This document shows, one piece after another, positions 1-8,429 of a stretch of DNA of 64,000 nt (the first letter of the stretch is position 1; each line of letters opens with the position of its first letter). The notes under the pieces were generated by a model. It saw nothing but the letters and a program-made list of their open reading frames with translations, was not told where the DNA came from and did no database searches. This DNA is from CAZPUS01 sp964589825 (GTDB taxonomy: Bacteria > Fibrobacterota > Chitinivibrionia > Chitinivibrionales > WJKA01): positions 50,395 through 114,394 of the forward strand of contig CAZPUS010000006.1 in NCBI GenBank assembly GCA_964589825.1, given 5' to 3'. Both the position numbers and the translations under genes were made by a program.

Positions 1-34
1 ATTTGCTAACAACGTACCACCGCCTCCTATAACC

Positions 35-994
35 CTACATATCCCGCTTCAGCTGTCGCAGGTTTTCGAGCGCATTTCGTACTGCATTTGCCTGGTAATG
101 GTTGTTGTAGGCAATCGCCACGCGCGGTACTTTTTTCCGCAGGTGTTTTTGCGCAGTAACACGAGTCCCGATTTGTTCCGGGGTATAGTTATAATTATAG
201 CGTGCGTTGCGCTGCGCGATACGCTCGCGTGAAGAGCCGGGACGTTTTTTCGGATACCAGTGCGCTTTATTCAGTCCGCTGTAGCGGATATAGCCCTTAT
301 CACTGGTGACATATGATTTGAGAGGAAAGACGTGCGAAAAGGGTGGTATTTCGGTATTGCAAATGCCGATACCTGTATCTTTGAGTGCCTGCAGTACCGC
401 GTGAGTATGCCAGCTTCGATGGCGGAATTCGATGTGAATATCTCTTGCGTGAGATATCGCTTCCTCACCCACCGCACGCAGATATTCGAGCTTTTCTGTA
501 GTGTAGAATACGCGGTCGTCAAGCTGAAGCAGAAAAGTGAAGAAAAGGTTCTTTTCCACTAGCGGGCTTACCGCATCCGCATGCGTGCGCATAAGCGCCC
601 GGGCGGAATCAATTTCCGCCGATTTGTTGTGAGAAAGGTTGCGATGTACTTTTACCGCCATGCGGGTACCGGGCTTACATCGCAGGGCAAGATCGTGGAA
701 CATGTGCCGGTCCGGCTCCCGATAGAACGTGGTGTTAAGCTCTACAAATCTGAAATATTGCTGGTAAAAGAGAAAACGGTCCATCGCAGCCTGTGGGGAG
801 ATCCCGGGGAATTTTTGTTGTGCCTGTGCCTTGTCGGGCGGATTGAACACGCCGATCCAGTCGTCGAAATAATAGCCCGAGGTTCCGACCAGAAACCCAT
901 GCGGGGAAAGATCCGCTTCCGTGTTAAACGGCACCCAGGGATGGTCGGTGGGGAGATTGGTGTCTGGGGTTGGTTCGGAAAAAATGTCGTGCAT
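35..994 (-). CDS. DUF72 (YecE-like) family protein
   Basis: A 319-residue protein of the DUF72/YecE TIM-barrel family, whose biochemical role is unknown. Visible family motifs are GTSGYYFDDWIGVFNP near residue 38, ELNTTFYREP near 86, a central IEFRHRSWH and a C-terminal YNNHYQANAVRNA. These match the usual glycine-tryptophan start, the 'E-N-T-F-Y' strand, the 'EFRhxSW' strand and the 'FNNh..g.A..NA' end of the family. There is no signal peptide, so it is probably cytoplasmic. The gene stands alone, read away from rpe, with a mobile-like repeat 60 bp upstream of its start. Family assignment is firm; function is not known. Confidence 0.88.
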   Translation of the reverse strand: MHDIFSEPTPDTNLPTDHPWVPFNTEADLSPHGFLVGTSGYYFDDWIGVFNPPDKAQAQQKFPGISPQAAMDRFLFYQQYFRFVELNTTFYREPDRHMFHDLALRCKPGTRMAVKVHRNLSHNKSAEIDSARALMRTHADAVSPLVEKNLFFTFLLQLDDRVFYTTEKLEYLRAVGEEAISHARDIHIEFRHRSWHTHAVLQALKDTGIGICNTEIPPFSHVFPLKSYVTSDKGYIRYSGLNKAHWYPKKRPGSSRERIAQRNARYNYNYTPEQIGTRVTAQKHLRKKVPRVAIAYNNHYQANAVRNALENLRQLKRDM

Positions 995-1054
995 GCGCGC
1001 AGAGATAAAGCAATGTGACGGGTATTTGTTCCACGATTGTGTTGTTTCACGTAC

Positions 1055-1217
1055 ACCTGAAATGAGAGGTTTTGTGTGCGAAACCTGCTGCCATCTGCAC
1101 TTTTGCTGTGTCCGCGAAAATCATAAGCCGGCCAAAATGGTTGACACACAATTTTTGAGAAGGCGATAACAGCACGGCTCACCGCAGCTTTCAACAACAC
1201 AACCGTTTAATTCAGGT
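1055..1217 (+). repeat. MITE-like palindromic repeat, copy 1
   Basis: Non-coding element of 163 bp between the divergent DUF72 and rpe genes. The left end reads ACCTGAAATGAGAGGTTTTG and the right end AACCGTTTAATTCAGGT, an imperfect terminal inverted repeat in which both ends carry the ACCTGAA variant. The inner landmarks CTGCTGCCATCTGCAC and GGCTCACCGCAGCTTT match the other copies. The flanking triplets are TAC and ACA, so no perfect 3-bp duplication is seen here. Confidence 0.8.
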
Positions 1218-1324
1218 ACAATATAACAATTGTGACGGTACAATAGTATCATCATAGCGGTGCTGAAAGTATTTTTGGTGAGAATGACAACATAACGATT
1301 CCCCGCTGAACAGGAGCAGCATCG

Positions 1325-2050
1325 ATGACGTCAGCACCACGCCAGATCGAGATAGCACCGTCGATACTTTCGGCCGATTTCCGTATACTGCAGCAGGAAG
1401 TACAGCAGGTCGCACGCGCAGGCGCGGATCGTATTCACTGTGATGTGATGGACGGCCATTTTGTCCCCAATATAACATTCGGTCCCATGGTGGTTGAGGC
1501 GGTGCATGCGGCGACCGATACCCCGCTGGACGTACATCTGATGATATCCGAGCCCGATAAATATATCGATGCATTCTGTGACGCGGGTGCGCAAGTGCTC
1601 ACCGTACATGCGGATGTGTGTCCAGATCTCAAGAAAACCATCGAGAAAATTCATGCCAGGGGAGTACGCGCGGGAGTATGTGTCAATCCGGACAAGCCGG
1701 TCTCCCTCTTTCTTCCGTACCTGGAATCGATAGACCAGGTGCTGATAATGACAGTCTACGCAGGCTTCGGGGGACAGAAATTCATCCCCGATGTGTTACC
1801 GAAAATTTCTGAGGTTCGCAAGGAAGCGACGAGGCTGGATACCCGGGTCGATATTCAGGTCGATGGCGGGATAACCCATGAGACGGCGCCCGCGTGCGTG
1901 GCACAGGGTGCCAATGTACTGGTTGCGGGAAGCTATGTCTATAAATCAGAGGATTACGCGGCTCGAATTGCGGCTATTCGTGCGGCACGCACCTCAACAC
2001 CTGATGCAAAAAACGGTTCGGTACCGGAAGCATTACCAGATGCGGAGTAG
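1325..2050 (+). CDS. rpe: ribulose-phosphate 3-epimerase
   Basis: Interconverts ribulose 5-phosphate and xylulose 5-phosphate in the pentose phosphate pathway. The 241-residue TIM barrel shows the metal and acid-base residues in order: D40 and D43 in HCDVMDGHFVPN, H71 in VHLMI, and the aspartate of QVDGGI near residue 182. The phosphate loop is MTVYAGFGGQKF, where most relatives have a proline in place of the alanine. The last 20 residues are a hydrophilic tail beyond the usual end. The ATG follows an AGGAGC ribosome site. The next gene starts 8 bp after the stop. Confidence 0.95.
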   Translation: MTSAPRQIEIAPSILSADFRILQQEVQQVARAGADRIHCDVMDGHFVPNITFGPMVVEAVHAATDTPLDVHLMISEPDKYIDAFCDAGAQVLTVHADVCPDLKKTIEKIHARGVRAGVCVNPDKPVSLFLPYLESIDQVLIMTVYAGFGGQKFIPDVLPKISEVRKEATRLDTRVDIQVDGGITHETAPACVAQGANVLVAGSYVYKSEDYAARIAAIRAARTSTPDAKNGSVPEALPDAE

Positions 2051-2058
2051 CAGGCGTT

Positions 2059-3165
2059 ATGCCAATTCTTACCTCACTGTTGAATAGATGTATTCCATGC
2101 GGATCTCGGTTTTGTCAGCGAATCACGACGGCGGTGGCTTTAGCCGGCCTTGTGTGGGTCGCATGTCTTTTACCCACAGAGCCGGAACGCAAAACCCGCA
2201 AGGATGATCTGGTGCAGCAAAACAGAATATATCAGTATCTGGATGTGTACTCGATATACCGCGACCGGGTGCCTGAGGGGCCTTATGTAGCTTCGAGTCC
2301 GGAGTCACTCGCCATACGTATCCATGATACGCTTTACGGAAAGCCTTATACCGTATTTGATGCGCAGGGAGATTTCGCAACGGCTGGCGCAAGTAGCTAC
2401 AATCAATATGAGATGGATACGGTTATTTCAGATACAGTGCTTGATTCGGCTACCGTTTATTTTGATATAAACACCTTTAATTATCCGGTTGTTTTTACCG
2501 CCCTTAAAAATTATAACCCGCAAAAATATCAAAGAATGATTATCGACTTGCGCAATAATACCGGAGGCAGAATAGACGTGGCGGATTCCTGTCTGGAGCT
2601 TTTTTTAGGTGCACGATCACCATATATGTATATGGTACGCAGGGAATACGACCCTGAATTGCGCAAAGGCGTTACCGTACGTGAAACGCTTTATACCAGA
2701 AGGGATGGTGATATATGGGAGGACGTGGATGTGGACATTCTGGTAGACTGCATCAGCGCGAGTGCTGCCGAAATTTTTGCTGCGGGTGTTATGGATGGAA
2801 GAGCGGACAGCAGTGTGACACTGCTGGGAGATACAACCTACGGTAAAGGGATAGGGCAGGCCGTATTTACTTTTCGTGACGGCAGTGCCGCAAAAATCAC
2901 TGCGTTTCGTTTCTCACGTGTTGGTGATATAGTCGATTCATTGCGTGTCTTTCACCGCCGCGGGATAGCCCCGGATGTAGCATTGCCGGTCTATACCATA
3001 GCGCAGGATTCACTCTTTCGCCTGCTGCAAGATTCGATGTTGTATAAACGGACGGCGCAGCCGCAGTATCCGGGATGTCGTGAATATCCGGGTGTGCGCG
3101 CGTATTCGCAGCCTATGGGATATGTGCCGCTGCCCCTGCTGCAGCAGCCTGAATCGGATAACTGA
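2059..3165 (+). CDS. S41 family (C-terminal-processing-like) peptidase, membrane anchored
   Basis: A 368-residue serine protease of the tail-specific S41 family. Conserved pieces are IIDLRNNTGG (161-170), the nucleophile region DCISASAAEIFAAG (230-243, serine 233 or 235) and the lysine motif GDTTYGKGIGQ (K263). No PDZ domain is evident; the region before the catalytic core is short and unlike PDZ. The N-terminus has a hydrophobic stretch ending LVWVAC at C36, which could be a lipobox with an unusual tryptophan or a simple membrane anchor. It starts 8 bp after rpe. Substrate cannot be deduced. Confidence 0.8.
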   Translation: MPILTSLLNRCIPCGSRFCQRITTAVALAGLVWVACLLPTEPERKTRKDDLVQQNRIYQYLDVYSIYRDRVPEGPYVASSPESLAIRIHDTLYGKPYTVFDAQGDFATAGASSYNQYEMDTVISDTVLDSATVYFDINTFNYPVVFTALKNYNPQKYQRMIIDLRNNTGGRIDVADSCLELFLGARSPYMYMVRREYDPELRKGVTVRETLYTRRDGDIWEDVDVDILVDCISASAAEIFAAGVMDGRADSSVTLLGDTTYGKGIGQAVFTFRDGSAAKITAFRFSRVGDIVDSLRVFHRRGIAPDVALPVYTIAQDSLFRLLQDSMLYKRTAQPQYPGCREYPGVRAYSQPMGYVPLPLLQQPESDN

Positions 3166-3210
3166 GCAATATGCAATTTTGGTCTCTGCCGAACGTATTT
3201 TTATACGCAC

Positions 3211-4104
3211 ATGAATATACTTTCACGACTCAGAGAGATAAAGGCGCTTCCCGCATTACCCGAAGTAGTGAGTAAGGTTCATGCGATATTTAACTCACCG
3301 GACGGAGAGGCGCGTACCGCGGCCCGTATTATCGAGCAGGATGTCGCCATATCTGCGATACTGATGAGAGCGGCAAACTCCGCGTACTACAATCCCGGAG
3401 GGAAACGCGTCTCCTCGGTGCAGCGGGCCATCGTACGTCTGGGCTTTTCAGAGGTCGAGTCCATTATCACCGCGGTGGGGCTCATTTCAAAGCTCTCTCA
3501 CGCGCAGTCCAATCTCGATTATACCCAATTCTGGCGGCACAGTCTTTCGTGTGCCTATCTGTGCCGGCTTATCGGAAGCCGCTGCGATCGGACGGCGAAC
3601 GAGGAAAAGCAGCAAAGCTTTTTTCTCGGAGGGCTCATGCACGATCTCGGTATTCTTATACTCGATCAGTTTTTTCCGAAGGTGTTTCATGAGCTCACCT
3701 ATTCGATGCGAATGGAGGATGTATCGTATCTTACCGCGGAGAAAACGCAGTTGCAGCATCATTCTCACCCAATGATCGGTGGTGTGCTTCTGGAGTTATG
3801 GGGTATCGACTCCCTGGTGGTAAATATGGTGCGCGGACACCATGATCCCGCATCCATATCCCAGAACTATATGAAGGATGCCGCGATAGTTTACTGCGCC
3901 GAATATATGCTGTGTAACTGGAATGTCGGCTCTTTTGAAGGCCATATGGGAGATTTGAACGAGTCGTATCTGGACTCGATCGGTATATCTCATGACAGCC
4001 TTGTCTCACTCTACGATAAGGTGAAAAGTGAAGTCGAGTTGTCCGAAATTATACAATACGCTATGCAGCCGCGCAGTGAATCGTATTTGCTGCGAAAGAT
4101 ATAG
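3211..4104 (+). CDS. HDOD domain protein
   Basis: A 297-residue HDOD protein, a catalytically silent relative of HD phosphohydrolases used in bacterial signalling. The hallmark opening is LPALPEVVSKVHAIFN (13-28), followed by the VASAILMRAANSAYY-type helix and GGLMHDLGILILDQ near residue 145. It lacks a GGDEF, EAL or receiver partner and no such gene is adjacent, so its pathway cannot be inferred. It follows the S41 peptidase by 45 bp on the same strand and may share its transcript. The ATG is the first of the open frame; no strong ribosome site is seen. Confidence 0.85.
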   Translation: MNILSRLREIKALPALPEVVSKVHAIFNSPDGEARTAARIIEQDVAISAILMRAANSAYYNPGGKRVSSVQRAIVRLGFSEVESIITAVGLISKLSHAQSNLDYTQFWRHSLSCAYLCRLIGSRCDRTANEEKQQSFFLGGLMHDLGILILDQFFPKVFHELTYSMRMEDVSYLTAEKTQLQHHSHPMIGGVLLELWGIDSLVVNMVRGHHDPASISQNYMKDAAIVYCAEYMLCNWNVGSFEGHMGDLNESYLDSIGISHDSLVSLYDKVKSEVELSEIIQYAMQPRSESYLLRKI

Positions 4105-4105
4105 T

Positions 4106-4142
4106 ACCTAAATTGATATTTTTATAGCCGCTCAATTCAGGG
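4106..4142 (+). repeat. internally deleted repeat remnant
   Basis: A 37-bp palindrome two bases after the HDOD stop codon, made of a left end ACCTAAATTGATATTTTT joined to an inverted end GCCGCTCAATTCAGG. Both halves match the terminal repeats of the 160-bp element family with the interior missing. It is either a deletion derivative or a pair of inverted ends. Confidence 0.55.
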
Positions 4143-4177
4143 CTGAATTATACCACTCGAAAATGGAGACTGAATAC

Positions 4178-4675
4178 ATGCAGAAAAATCACCACGCATT
4201 AGTGCGAATCCTCACAGTGATATTAGTGATATGTGCGTCACTGTTCTGGGTGACATGCACACAAAAGAAAGAGTCGAACAAGGCGCATACAAGCCGGTCG
4301 GATGCAGCCCAACAGCAACGCAGCGCCGACACGAAAACATCGTCGCACGATGGGATGCCATCGGTGACATCTTCCGCACATCTGGAAGCGCTCATACGCG
4401 ACTCGAGTGACGACAAAGTGCTCATGGTCGACATGTATGCGGACTGGTGTAAGCCGTGTAAACTGCTCGCACCCAAACTCGCAACCATTGCACAGGAAAA
4501 AAAAGAAGGCGTGCGACTTTATCAGCTCGATGTGCAGAAACACAAGGATGTAGCACGAGACTACAGAGTGAGGGCCATACCGAACGTGGTCTTTTTTTAT
4601 GAGCAGGAAAAGGTGGAACAGATACCGGGACTTCGTCCCAAGTCGGTGTATGAGCGGATAATAGATCGGTACTGA
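4178..4675 (+). CDS. thioredoxin-like lipoprotein
   Basis: A 165-residue thioredoxin-fold protein with an N-terminal lipoprotein-type signal (hydrophobic run ending LFWVTC) and a polar serine/glutamine-rich linker. The redox site is WCKPC within DMYADWCKPCKLL, followed by the cis-proline segment VRAIPNVVFFY. It should act as a thiol-disulfide protein on the periplasmic side of the envelope. The start at 4178 is preferred over 4163 because the GGAG at 4165-4168 lies nine bases before it. It shares the strand with the HDOD gene. Its redox partner may be the thioredoxin-CcdA fusion at 32275-33426, which is only an inference. Confidence 0.85.
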   Translation: MQKNHHALVRILTVILVICASLFWVTCTQKKESNKAHTSRSDAAQQQRSADTKTSSHDGMPSVTSSAHLEALIRDSSDDKVLMVDMYADWCKPCKLLAPKLATIAQEKKEGVRLYQLDVQKHKDVARDYRVRAIPNVVFFYEQEKVEQIPGLRPKSVYERIIDRY

Positions 4676-4701
4676 GGCGTAAGGCAGATCACACGGTAAA
4701 C

Positions 4702-5700
4702 CTATGTGCCGGGAGGCAGGCTGTTCAGGCACGTATCGCATATCCGGCGCAGACGGGTCATATCTCCACGTTGAGCGCTGCAGGTTTTCAGTAGCTGCAG
4801 GGCCGGGCGTATGTAGCGACAATATCCTGTTTTTTGTGTATTCAAAGAAAGGTTCGCATAGGCACCAAGTGCCTGCATGAGCCGTTGCAGTGCACAGATG
4901 TGCAGCGTTTCGTGGCTCAACTGTGCAAAATGGTGTATCGCGTAGTCGATAAGCGTAGAACGCACGGGGTTGAGGTAAGAGGCTACATAGGGATCATAGA
5001 GCAAAGAGGCGATGTCATAGGCGGCAGGCCCCGGGCGGGCTCCCTGAAAGTCGACGAATGTGATATCGTCCGCATTCACCAGGATATTTTGTGATTGACA
5101 GTCACGGTGCATGCAGACATGAGAGATGCCGGACGCTTCCCGGGCAAGAGTCCGTCGCAGCGATTCCCATTGTGCATCGAGAAGCTGCGGTGCGTTGCAC
5201 TTTTCACGTACCAGATGGGTGGCGAAGTACTCGCTTTCCCAGAGAAAGTGCCCGGTATCCATGCACCGGCTTTGCACCCGGGCGCTTGTGTGACATGGCA
5301 ACGCATGAAACCGCTGCAATGAATGCAACACCGAATGATACATCTGCAGGAGTGCATCTGTGTCGTTTTGGCATGCATATACCCGGTCCATAAGCGTGGT
5401 GCGGCCGCAGTCGGGTTGCAGTATGCATCCGAGTGAGCTGTCGCAGGCCACTATACCCGGTGTTAGTTGCGGGGCGTGGATTTGTGTAAGGTGCTCAATC
5501 TCGAAAAAAAGGTCCCAATCGGGATCCCCGACAGACCAGAGAATCAACACATACGAAGGGTTTGCCTGCTGTGGTGGAACCACCCTGAGAAAATGCCGGG
5601 ACGATCCGGTTTCAGCAATCGGTTCGATACGCCACGTACGAGAGTCAAAACCGGCAATTGAGCCGCAAAGAAAATCGTACTGAGCGCGTGTCAGCGTCAT
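4702..5700 (-). CDS. AmgK-like aminoglycoside-phosphotransferase-family kinase
   Basis: A 332-residue kinase of the choline/aminoglycoside phosphotransferase fold. The catalytic loop is HRDCQSQNILV and the metal-binding loop VDFQGARPGPAAYDIASLL, the latter very close to the 'DFQDA..GP..YDLaSLL' signature of AmgK, the anomeric kinase for N-acetylmuramate and N-acetylglucosamine. That makes a role in cell-wall sugar salvage plausible. The usual partner nucleotidyltransferase MurU is not adjacent, so the sugar substrate is uncertain. It is divergent from lspA across a promoter region with a triple 11-bp repeat. Confidence 0.75.
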   Translation of the reverse strand: MTLTRAQYDFLCGSIAGFDSRTWRIEPIAETGSSRHFLRVVPPQQANPSYVLILWSVGDPDWDLFFEIEHLTQIHAPQLTPGIVACDSSLGCILQPDCGRTTLMDRVYACQNDTDALLQMYHSVLHSLQRFHALPCHTSARVQSRCMDTGHFLWESEYFATHLVREKCNAPQLLDAQWESLRRTLAREASGISHVCMHRDCQSQNILVNADDITFVDFQGARPGPAAYDIASLLYDPYVASYLNPVRSTLIDYAIHHFAQLSHETLHICALQRLMQALGAYANLSLNTQKTGYCRYIRPALQLLKTCSAQRGDMTRLRRICDTCLNSLPPGT

Positions 5701-5750
5701 AACGCTTCCTGGAGAGTAATAGTGTTGCGCGAATAAATGTATTTTTCCAT

Positions 5751-5783
5751 AGTCCCGGATGAGTCCCGGATAAGTCTCAGGTG
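5751..5783. promoter_or_regulatory. triple 11-bp direct repeat in a divergent promoter region
   Basis: Three head-to-tail units lie in the 135-bp gap between the AmgK-like gene and lspA: AGTCCCGGATG, AGTCCCGGATA and AGTCTCAGGTG. The exact 11-bp spacing puts them on one face of the helix. This is the pattern expected of a cooperative activator or repressor site, but no regulator can be named. Confidence 0.4.
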
Positions 5784-5835
5784 CGAGAACGTACCTGCAA
5801 TGTATACATAACCAATTTCGGAAAAATAGTTAAAA

Positions 5836-6390
5836 ATGCACACACGTAAATGGATAACGCTTCTGGTGGTTGCAGTGACGGGACTGTCACTCGACGTGAT
5901 TACCAAGACGGCGGCAATGCGAATGCTGGAGTTTGGACGGGGGGTCAATGTGGTGGGTGAATATTTTCAGCTTATGCTGGTATATAACAAGGGAGCGTTG
6001 TTCGGTCTCGATCCGCGCAATCTTCTGCCCTGGTTTCCGGTAAATGTCTTTTTTACGGTAATGTCTCTCATTGCACTTGGAATTCTGTGTTATATTTATT
6101 ACAAAAGTACTGTACACGATCGGATGCTTCGCTGGGGAGTAATCGCTATTGTACCAGGGGCTCTTGGAAATCTTTCCGACAGGGTGCTGCATCCGGCCAG
6201 AGGGGTAGTCGATTTTATAAAGATCGGAATATCGGAGCGGATTTACTGGCCGGTATTCAATTTTGCGGATATCTACGTGACGATGGGTATCGTGATGATT
6301 CTTCTCTCTTCATTGCGTATCCGGGATCATCGCGCCAGCCATTCGGATGATGGTTCTGAAGAGATTCCTCCGAATGATAGCCATGGCTGA
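5836..6390 (+). CDS. lspA: lipoprotein signal peptidase (signal peptidase II)
   Basis: Cleaves the signal peptide of prolipoproteins in the inner membrane. The 184-residue protein has four predicted membrane segments. Family motifs are VYNKGALFG (49-57), GNLSDR with catalytic Asp115, and FNFADIYVTMG with catalytic Asp145. A charged, histidine/serine-rich tail of about 25 residues follows the last membrane segment. The window has several lipobox proteins as likely substrates. Synteny with the following rluD-type gene and pyrE resembles the lspA-ylyB-pyr order of Bacillus. Confidence 0.95.
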   Translation: MHTRKWITLLVVAVTGLSLDVITKTAAMRMLEFGRGVNVVGEYFQLMLVYNKGALFGLDPRNLLPWFPVNVFFTVMSLIALGILCYIYYKSTVHDRMLRWGVIAIVPGALGNLSDRVLHPARGVVDFIKIGISERIYWPVFNFADIYVTMGIVMILLSSLRIRDHRASHSDDGSEEIPPNDSHG

Positions 6391-6399
6391 GTCACGGCA

Positions 6400-6500
6400 A
6401 CATAAATTGAGCGGTTTTTTCGCGCAATCTGCCGCCATCCGCACTACTGTTATATTCTCGAAAATCATGAGACAACCCGCAAGATTGCCCCATGGTTGAG
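6400..6500 (+). repeat. MITE-like repeat, copy with left half only
   Basis: The left half is well preserved: ACATAAATTGAGCGG at the end, then GCCATCCGCACTACTGTTAT, TTCTCGAAAATC and the loop ATGAGACAACC. After the central CCCCATGG the sequence leaves the family, and the expected right end is absent. What follows (6505-6562) resembles sequence upstream of rpe instead, suggesting a recombined or truncated copy. It starts 10 bp after the lspA stop. Confidence 0.75.
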
Positions 6501-6565
6501 GCAGTACAAATAGCGGTATATGTGTGGTGACTACCCATAACGATATAATTCCCCGCTAATGAATT

Positions 6566-7609
6566 ATGGAACACGCCGAGAAGTATACAGTTCCCGATAC
6601 ATATGAGCGCATACGCATGGATGTGTGCTGTCATACGCTGTTGCCCGGACAATATTCCCGTTCGTTTATCCAGTCCTGTATTGGCAACGGTATCATTACG
6701 CGTAACGGCGAACCTGTGCGCAAGAATACCATCGTATGCCCTGGTGATGAAATATACGTAGATGCGGCAGCACTTGCCGATGCATGTGACGAATCGATCG
6801 AACCAAGAGAGATGCCGCTCGATATTCTGTACGAGGATGAGTATGTGCTCGTGCTGAGCAAGCCCGCCGGCCTTGCGGTTCATCCGCATGCCGGAGAGCG
6901 ACACGAAACCCTTGCCAACGGGCTGTTATGGTACTGTGGCGACACCCTTTCCGATCTCAGCGGTGCGGATCGTCCGGGCATAGTGCACAGACTCGATCGA
7001 AATACCTCCGGCATTCTGGTGGCGGCCAAATCGAACGAGGTGCACCGCGCCCTTAAGCACAATTTCAAGCTCAGATCGGTAAAAAAAGTATATGTGGCGG
7101 TATGTCTCGGCACGCCCGATACAGAAGAGGGAGAGATCACTCATCCGATCGGCCGGATGAGCGAGCATCCCACCAGGCGCTGTGTGTGTGCGGACGGCAG
7201 AGATGCGGTGACTTCGTATAAAAAGATTGCCGGCAACGAGGGGGTCACCTTGCTGTTATGTCGTATCCATACCGGGAGAACGCACCAGATACGGGTTCAC
7301 TGCGCGCATGAGGGATTTCCGGTGGCAGCCGATAAAATGTACGGCGGCGGAGGAAGCCGTATAGGACAGCTTCCCGAAAAGGTGCGTGCGCATGCACGAA
7401 AAATCCTTACCGTATGCCCCCGCCTTGCACTACACGCCTATTCGCTCGGTTTTTTTCACCCGGTTACGCAGCAGTGGTCGGTCTTTTCAGCGCCCCTGCC
7501 TTCGGATATGCAACGGGCCATAGCAACGATAGAGCACACCGATGCGACCTTGAGAATCGAGCAGGGCAGGTTGTACGCAGAAGGTGCGCAAGTATATGAA
7601 CTGATGTAG
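6566..7609 (+). CDS. RluA/RluD family 23S rRNA pseudouridine synthase
   Basis: A 347-residue pseudouridine synthase. An S4 RNA-binding domain covers about residues 15-65, and the catalytic motif GIVHRLDRNTSGILV supplies Asp144. The later RIHTGRTHQIRVH motif (near 235) and the LHAY...FHP end are typical of the family. RluD-type enzymes isomerise uridines in 23S rRNA, and the S4 domain favours RluD over RluA. Exact target positions cannot be read from sequence. The gene is in the same orientation as lspA, separated by a truncated repeat element. Confidence 0.9.
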   Translation: MEHAEKYTVPDTYERIRMDVCCHTLLPGQYSRSFIQSCIGNGIITRNGEPVRKNTIVCPGDEIYVDAAALADACDESIEPREMPLDILYEDEYVLVLSKPAGLAVHPHAGERHETLANGLLWYCGDTLSDLSGADRPGIVHRLDRNTSGILVAAKSNEVHRALKHNFKLRSVKKVYVAVCLGTPDTEEGEITHPIGRMSEHPTRRCVCADGRDAVTSYKKIAGNEGVTLLLCRIHTGRTHQIRVHCAHEGFPVAADKMYGGGGSRIGQLPEKVRAHARKILTVCPRLALHAYSLGFFHPVTQQWSVFSAPLPSDMQRAIATIEHTDATLRIEQGRLYAEGAQVYELM

Positions 7610-7735
7610 TACGTCAGTGGTATTCGGGGGTATTCGGGCAAAAGGTGATTTCAGCTATTCGTATCCCCTCCCTGTTCCTTAGATGGTTATACGGGTATCC
7701 AGGCAGGAAAAGGATACGGCTGGATTTGGAACAAC

Positions 7736-7957
7736 TCAGTTATTGACGATCATGCCGATAGAAAAGGTGAGTAAAAAAGCGAGAAATACATAAAGAATGA
7801 AATGATTGAGAAAGATTTCTGTTTTTGATTGTTGCTCTTCCTGTGGGGTTGTACCGGTTTTGGTAGATTTCCTCTTTATGTGCTGATAAATAGAGCGCGC
7901 AGTAAAAAGAAAAAGCAGTACCCCGGTGATTCTAATGAGTATGACCGGCCAATCCAT
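7736..7957 (-). CDS. small two-helix membrane protein
   Basis: A 73-residue protein with hydrophobic segments at about residues 4-22 and 48-70 separated by a basic/polar loop (KRKSTKTGT). AAAGGA sits about eight bases before the ATG. It lies 43 bp downstream of the DUF6941 gene on the same strand and is probably cotranscribed with it. I do not recognise the family. The neighbouring pair has no other partner in the gap that follows. Confidence 0.6.
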   Translation of the reverse strand: MDWPVILIRITGVLLFLFTARSIYQHIKRKSTKTGTTPQEEQQSKTEIFLNHFILYVFLAFLLTFSIGMIVNN

Positions 7958-8000
7958 TGTACAATTCCTTTCACGCGCGAGGGGCGCGGTTTTAGATACC

Positions 8001-8429
8001 TCAGTTGTTCGCAGCTTCAGGATTATCGGGAAGCTCGTCGTTTTTATCGACTTTTAACGCTCTGAGCCTTCTGGAAAAAAGCTCTTCTTTATCCCAGTAT
8101 ACCACGAATTCATAGAATCCTTCTTCAGGAAGGGGCAGTCCGTTAATATTTCCGCCTATTTCGACAACCGCTCTTCTGTTTTCAGGGCATTGCACCTCCC
8201 ATTCCGGCATTTCCATCGAAAAGTCGCTGTCTTCCTTTTTGAATACAAGCTGCAGGGTAGCACTTTTTGCCACATCGGTGAGTGCGATATAGACGGCACA
8301 ATTTCCGTGTTTGGAAGGAAAAGAAACTACGTTTATAGAACTGAAGGTCCCGCTGATAATGCTTTTACCGCTATGGGTATCGCGGTAATAATAATCGCAT
8401 ATCAGCATGCCCAGTACTATGGGTTTCAT
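8001..8429 (-). CDS. DUF6941 family protein
   Basis: A 142-residue protein beginning MKPIVLGMLICDYYYRD, a form I associate with the DUF6941 group (an early 'CD..yrD..sGK..i.GtF..i' pattern followed by 'FP'). The rest is predicted mostly beta. The frame is open further upstream, but the ATG at 8429 is preferred because AAAGGATC precedes it and similarity starts there. Function is unknown. A perfect 8-bp inverted repeat lies 22 bp upstream. It precedes a small membrane protein gene. Confidence 0.7.
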   Translation of the reverse strand: MKPIVLGMLICDYYYRDTHSGKSIISGTFSSINVVSFPSKHGNCAVYIALTDVAKSATLQLVFKKEDSDFSMEMPEWEVQCPENRRAVVEIGGNINGLPLPEEGFYEFVVYWDKEELFSRRLRALKVDKNDELPDNPEAANN

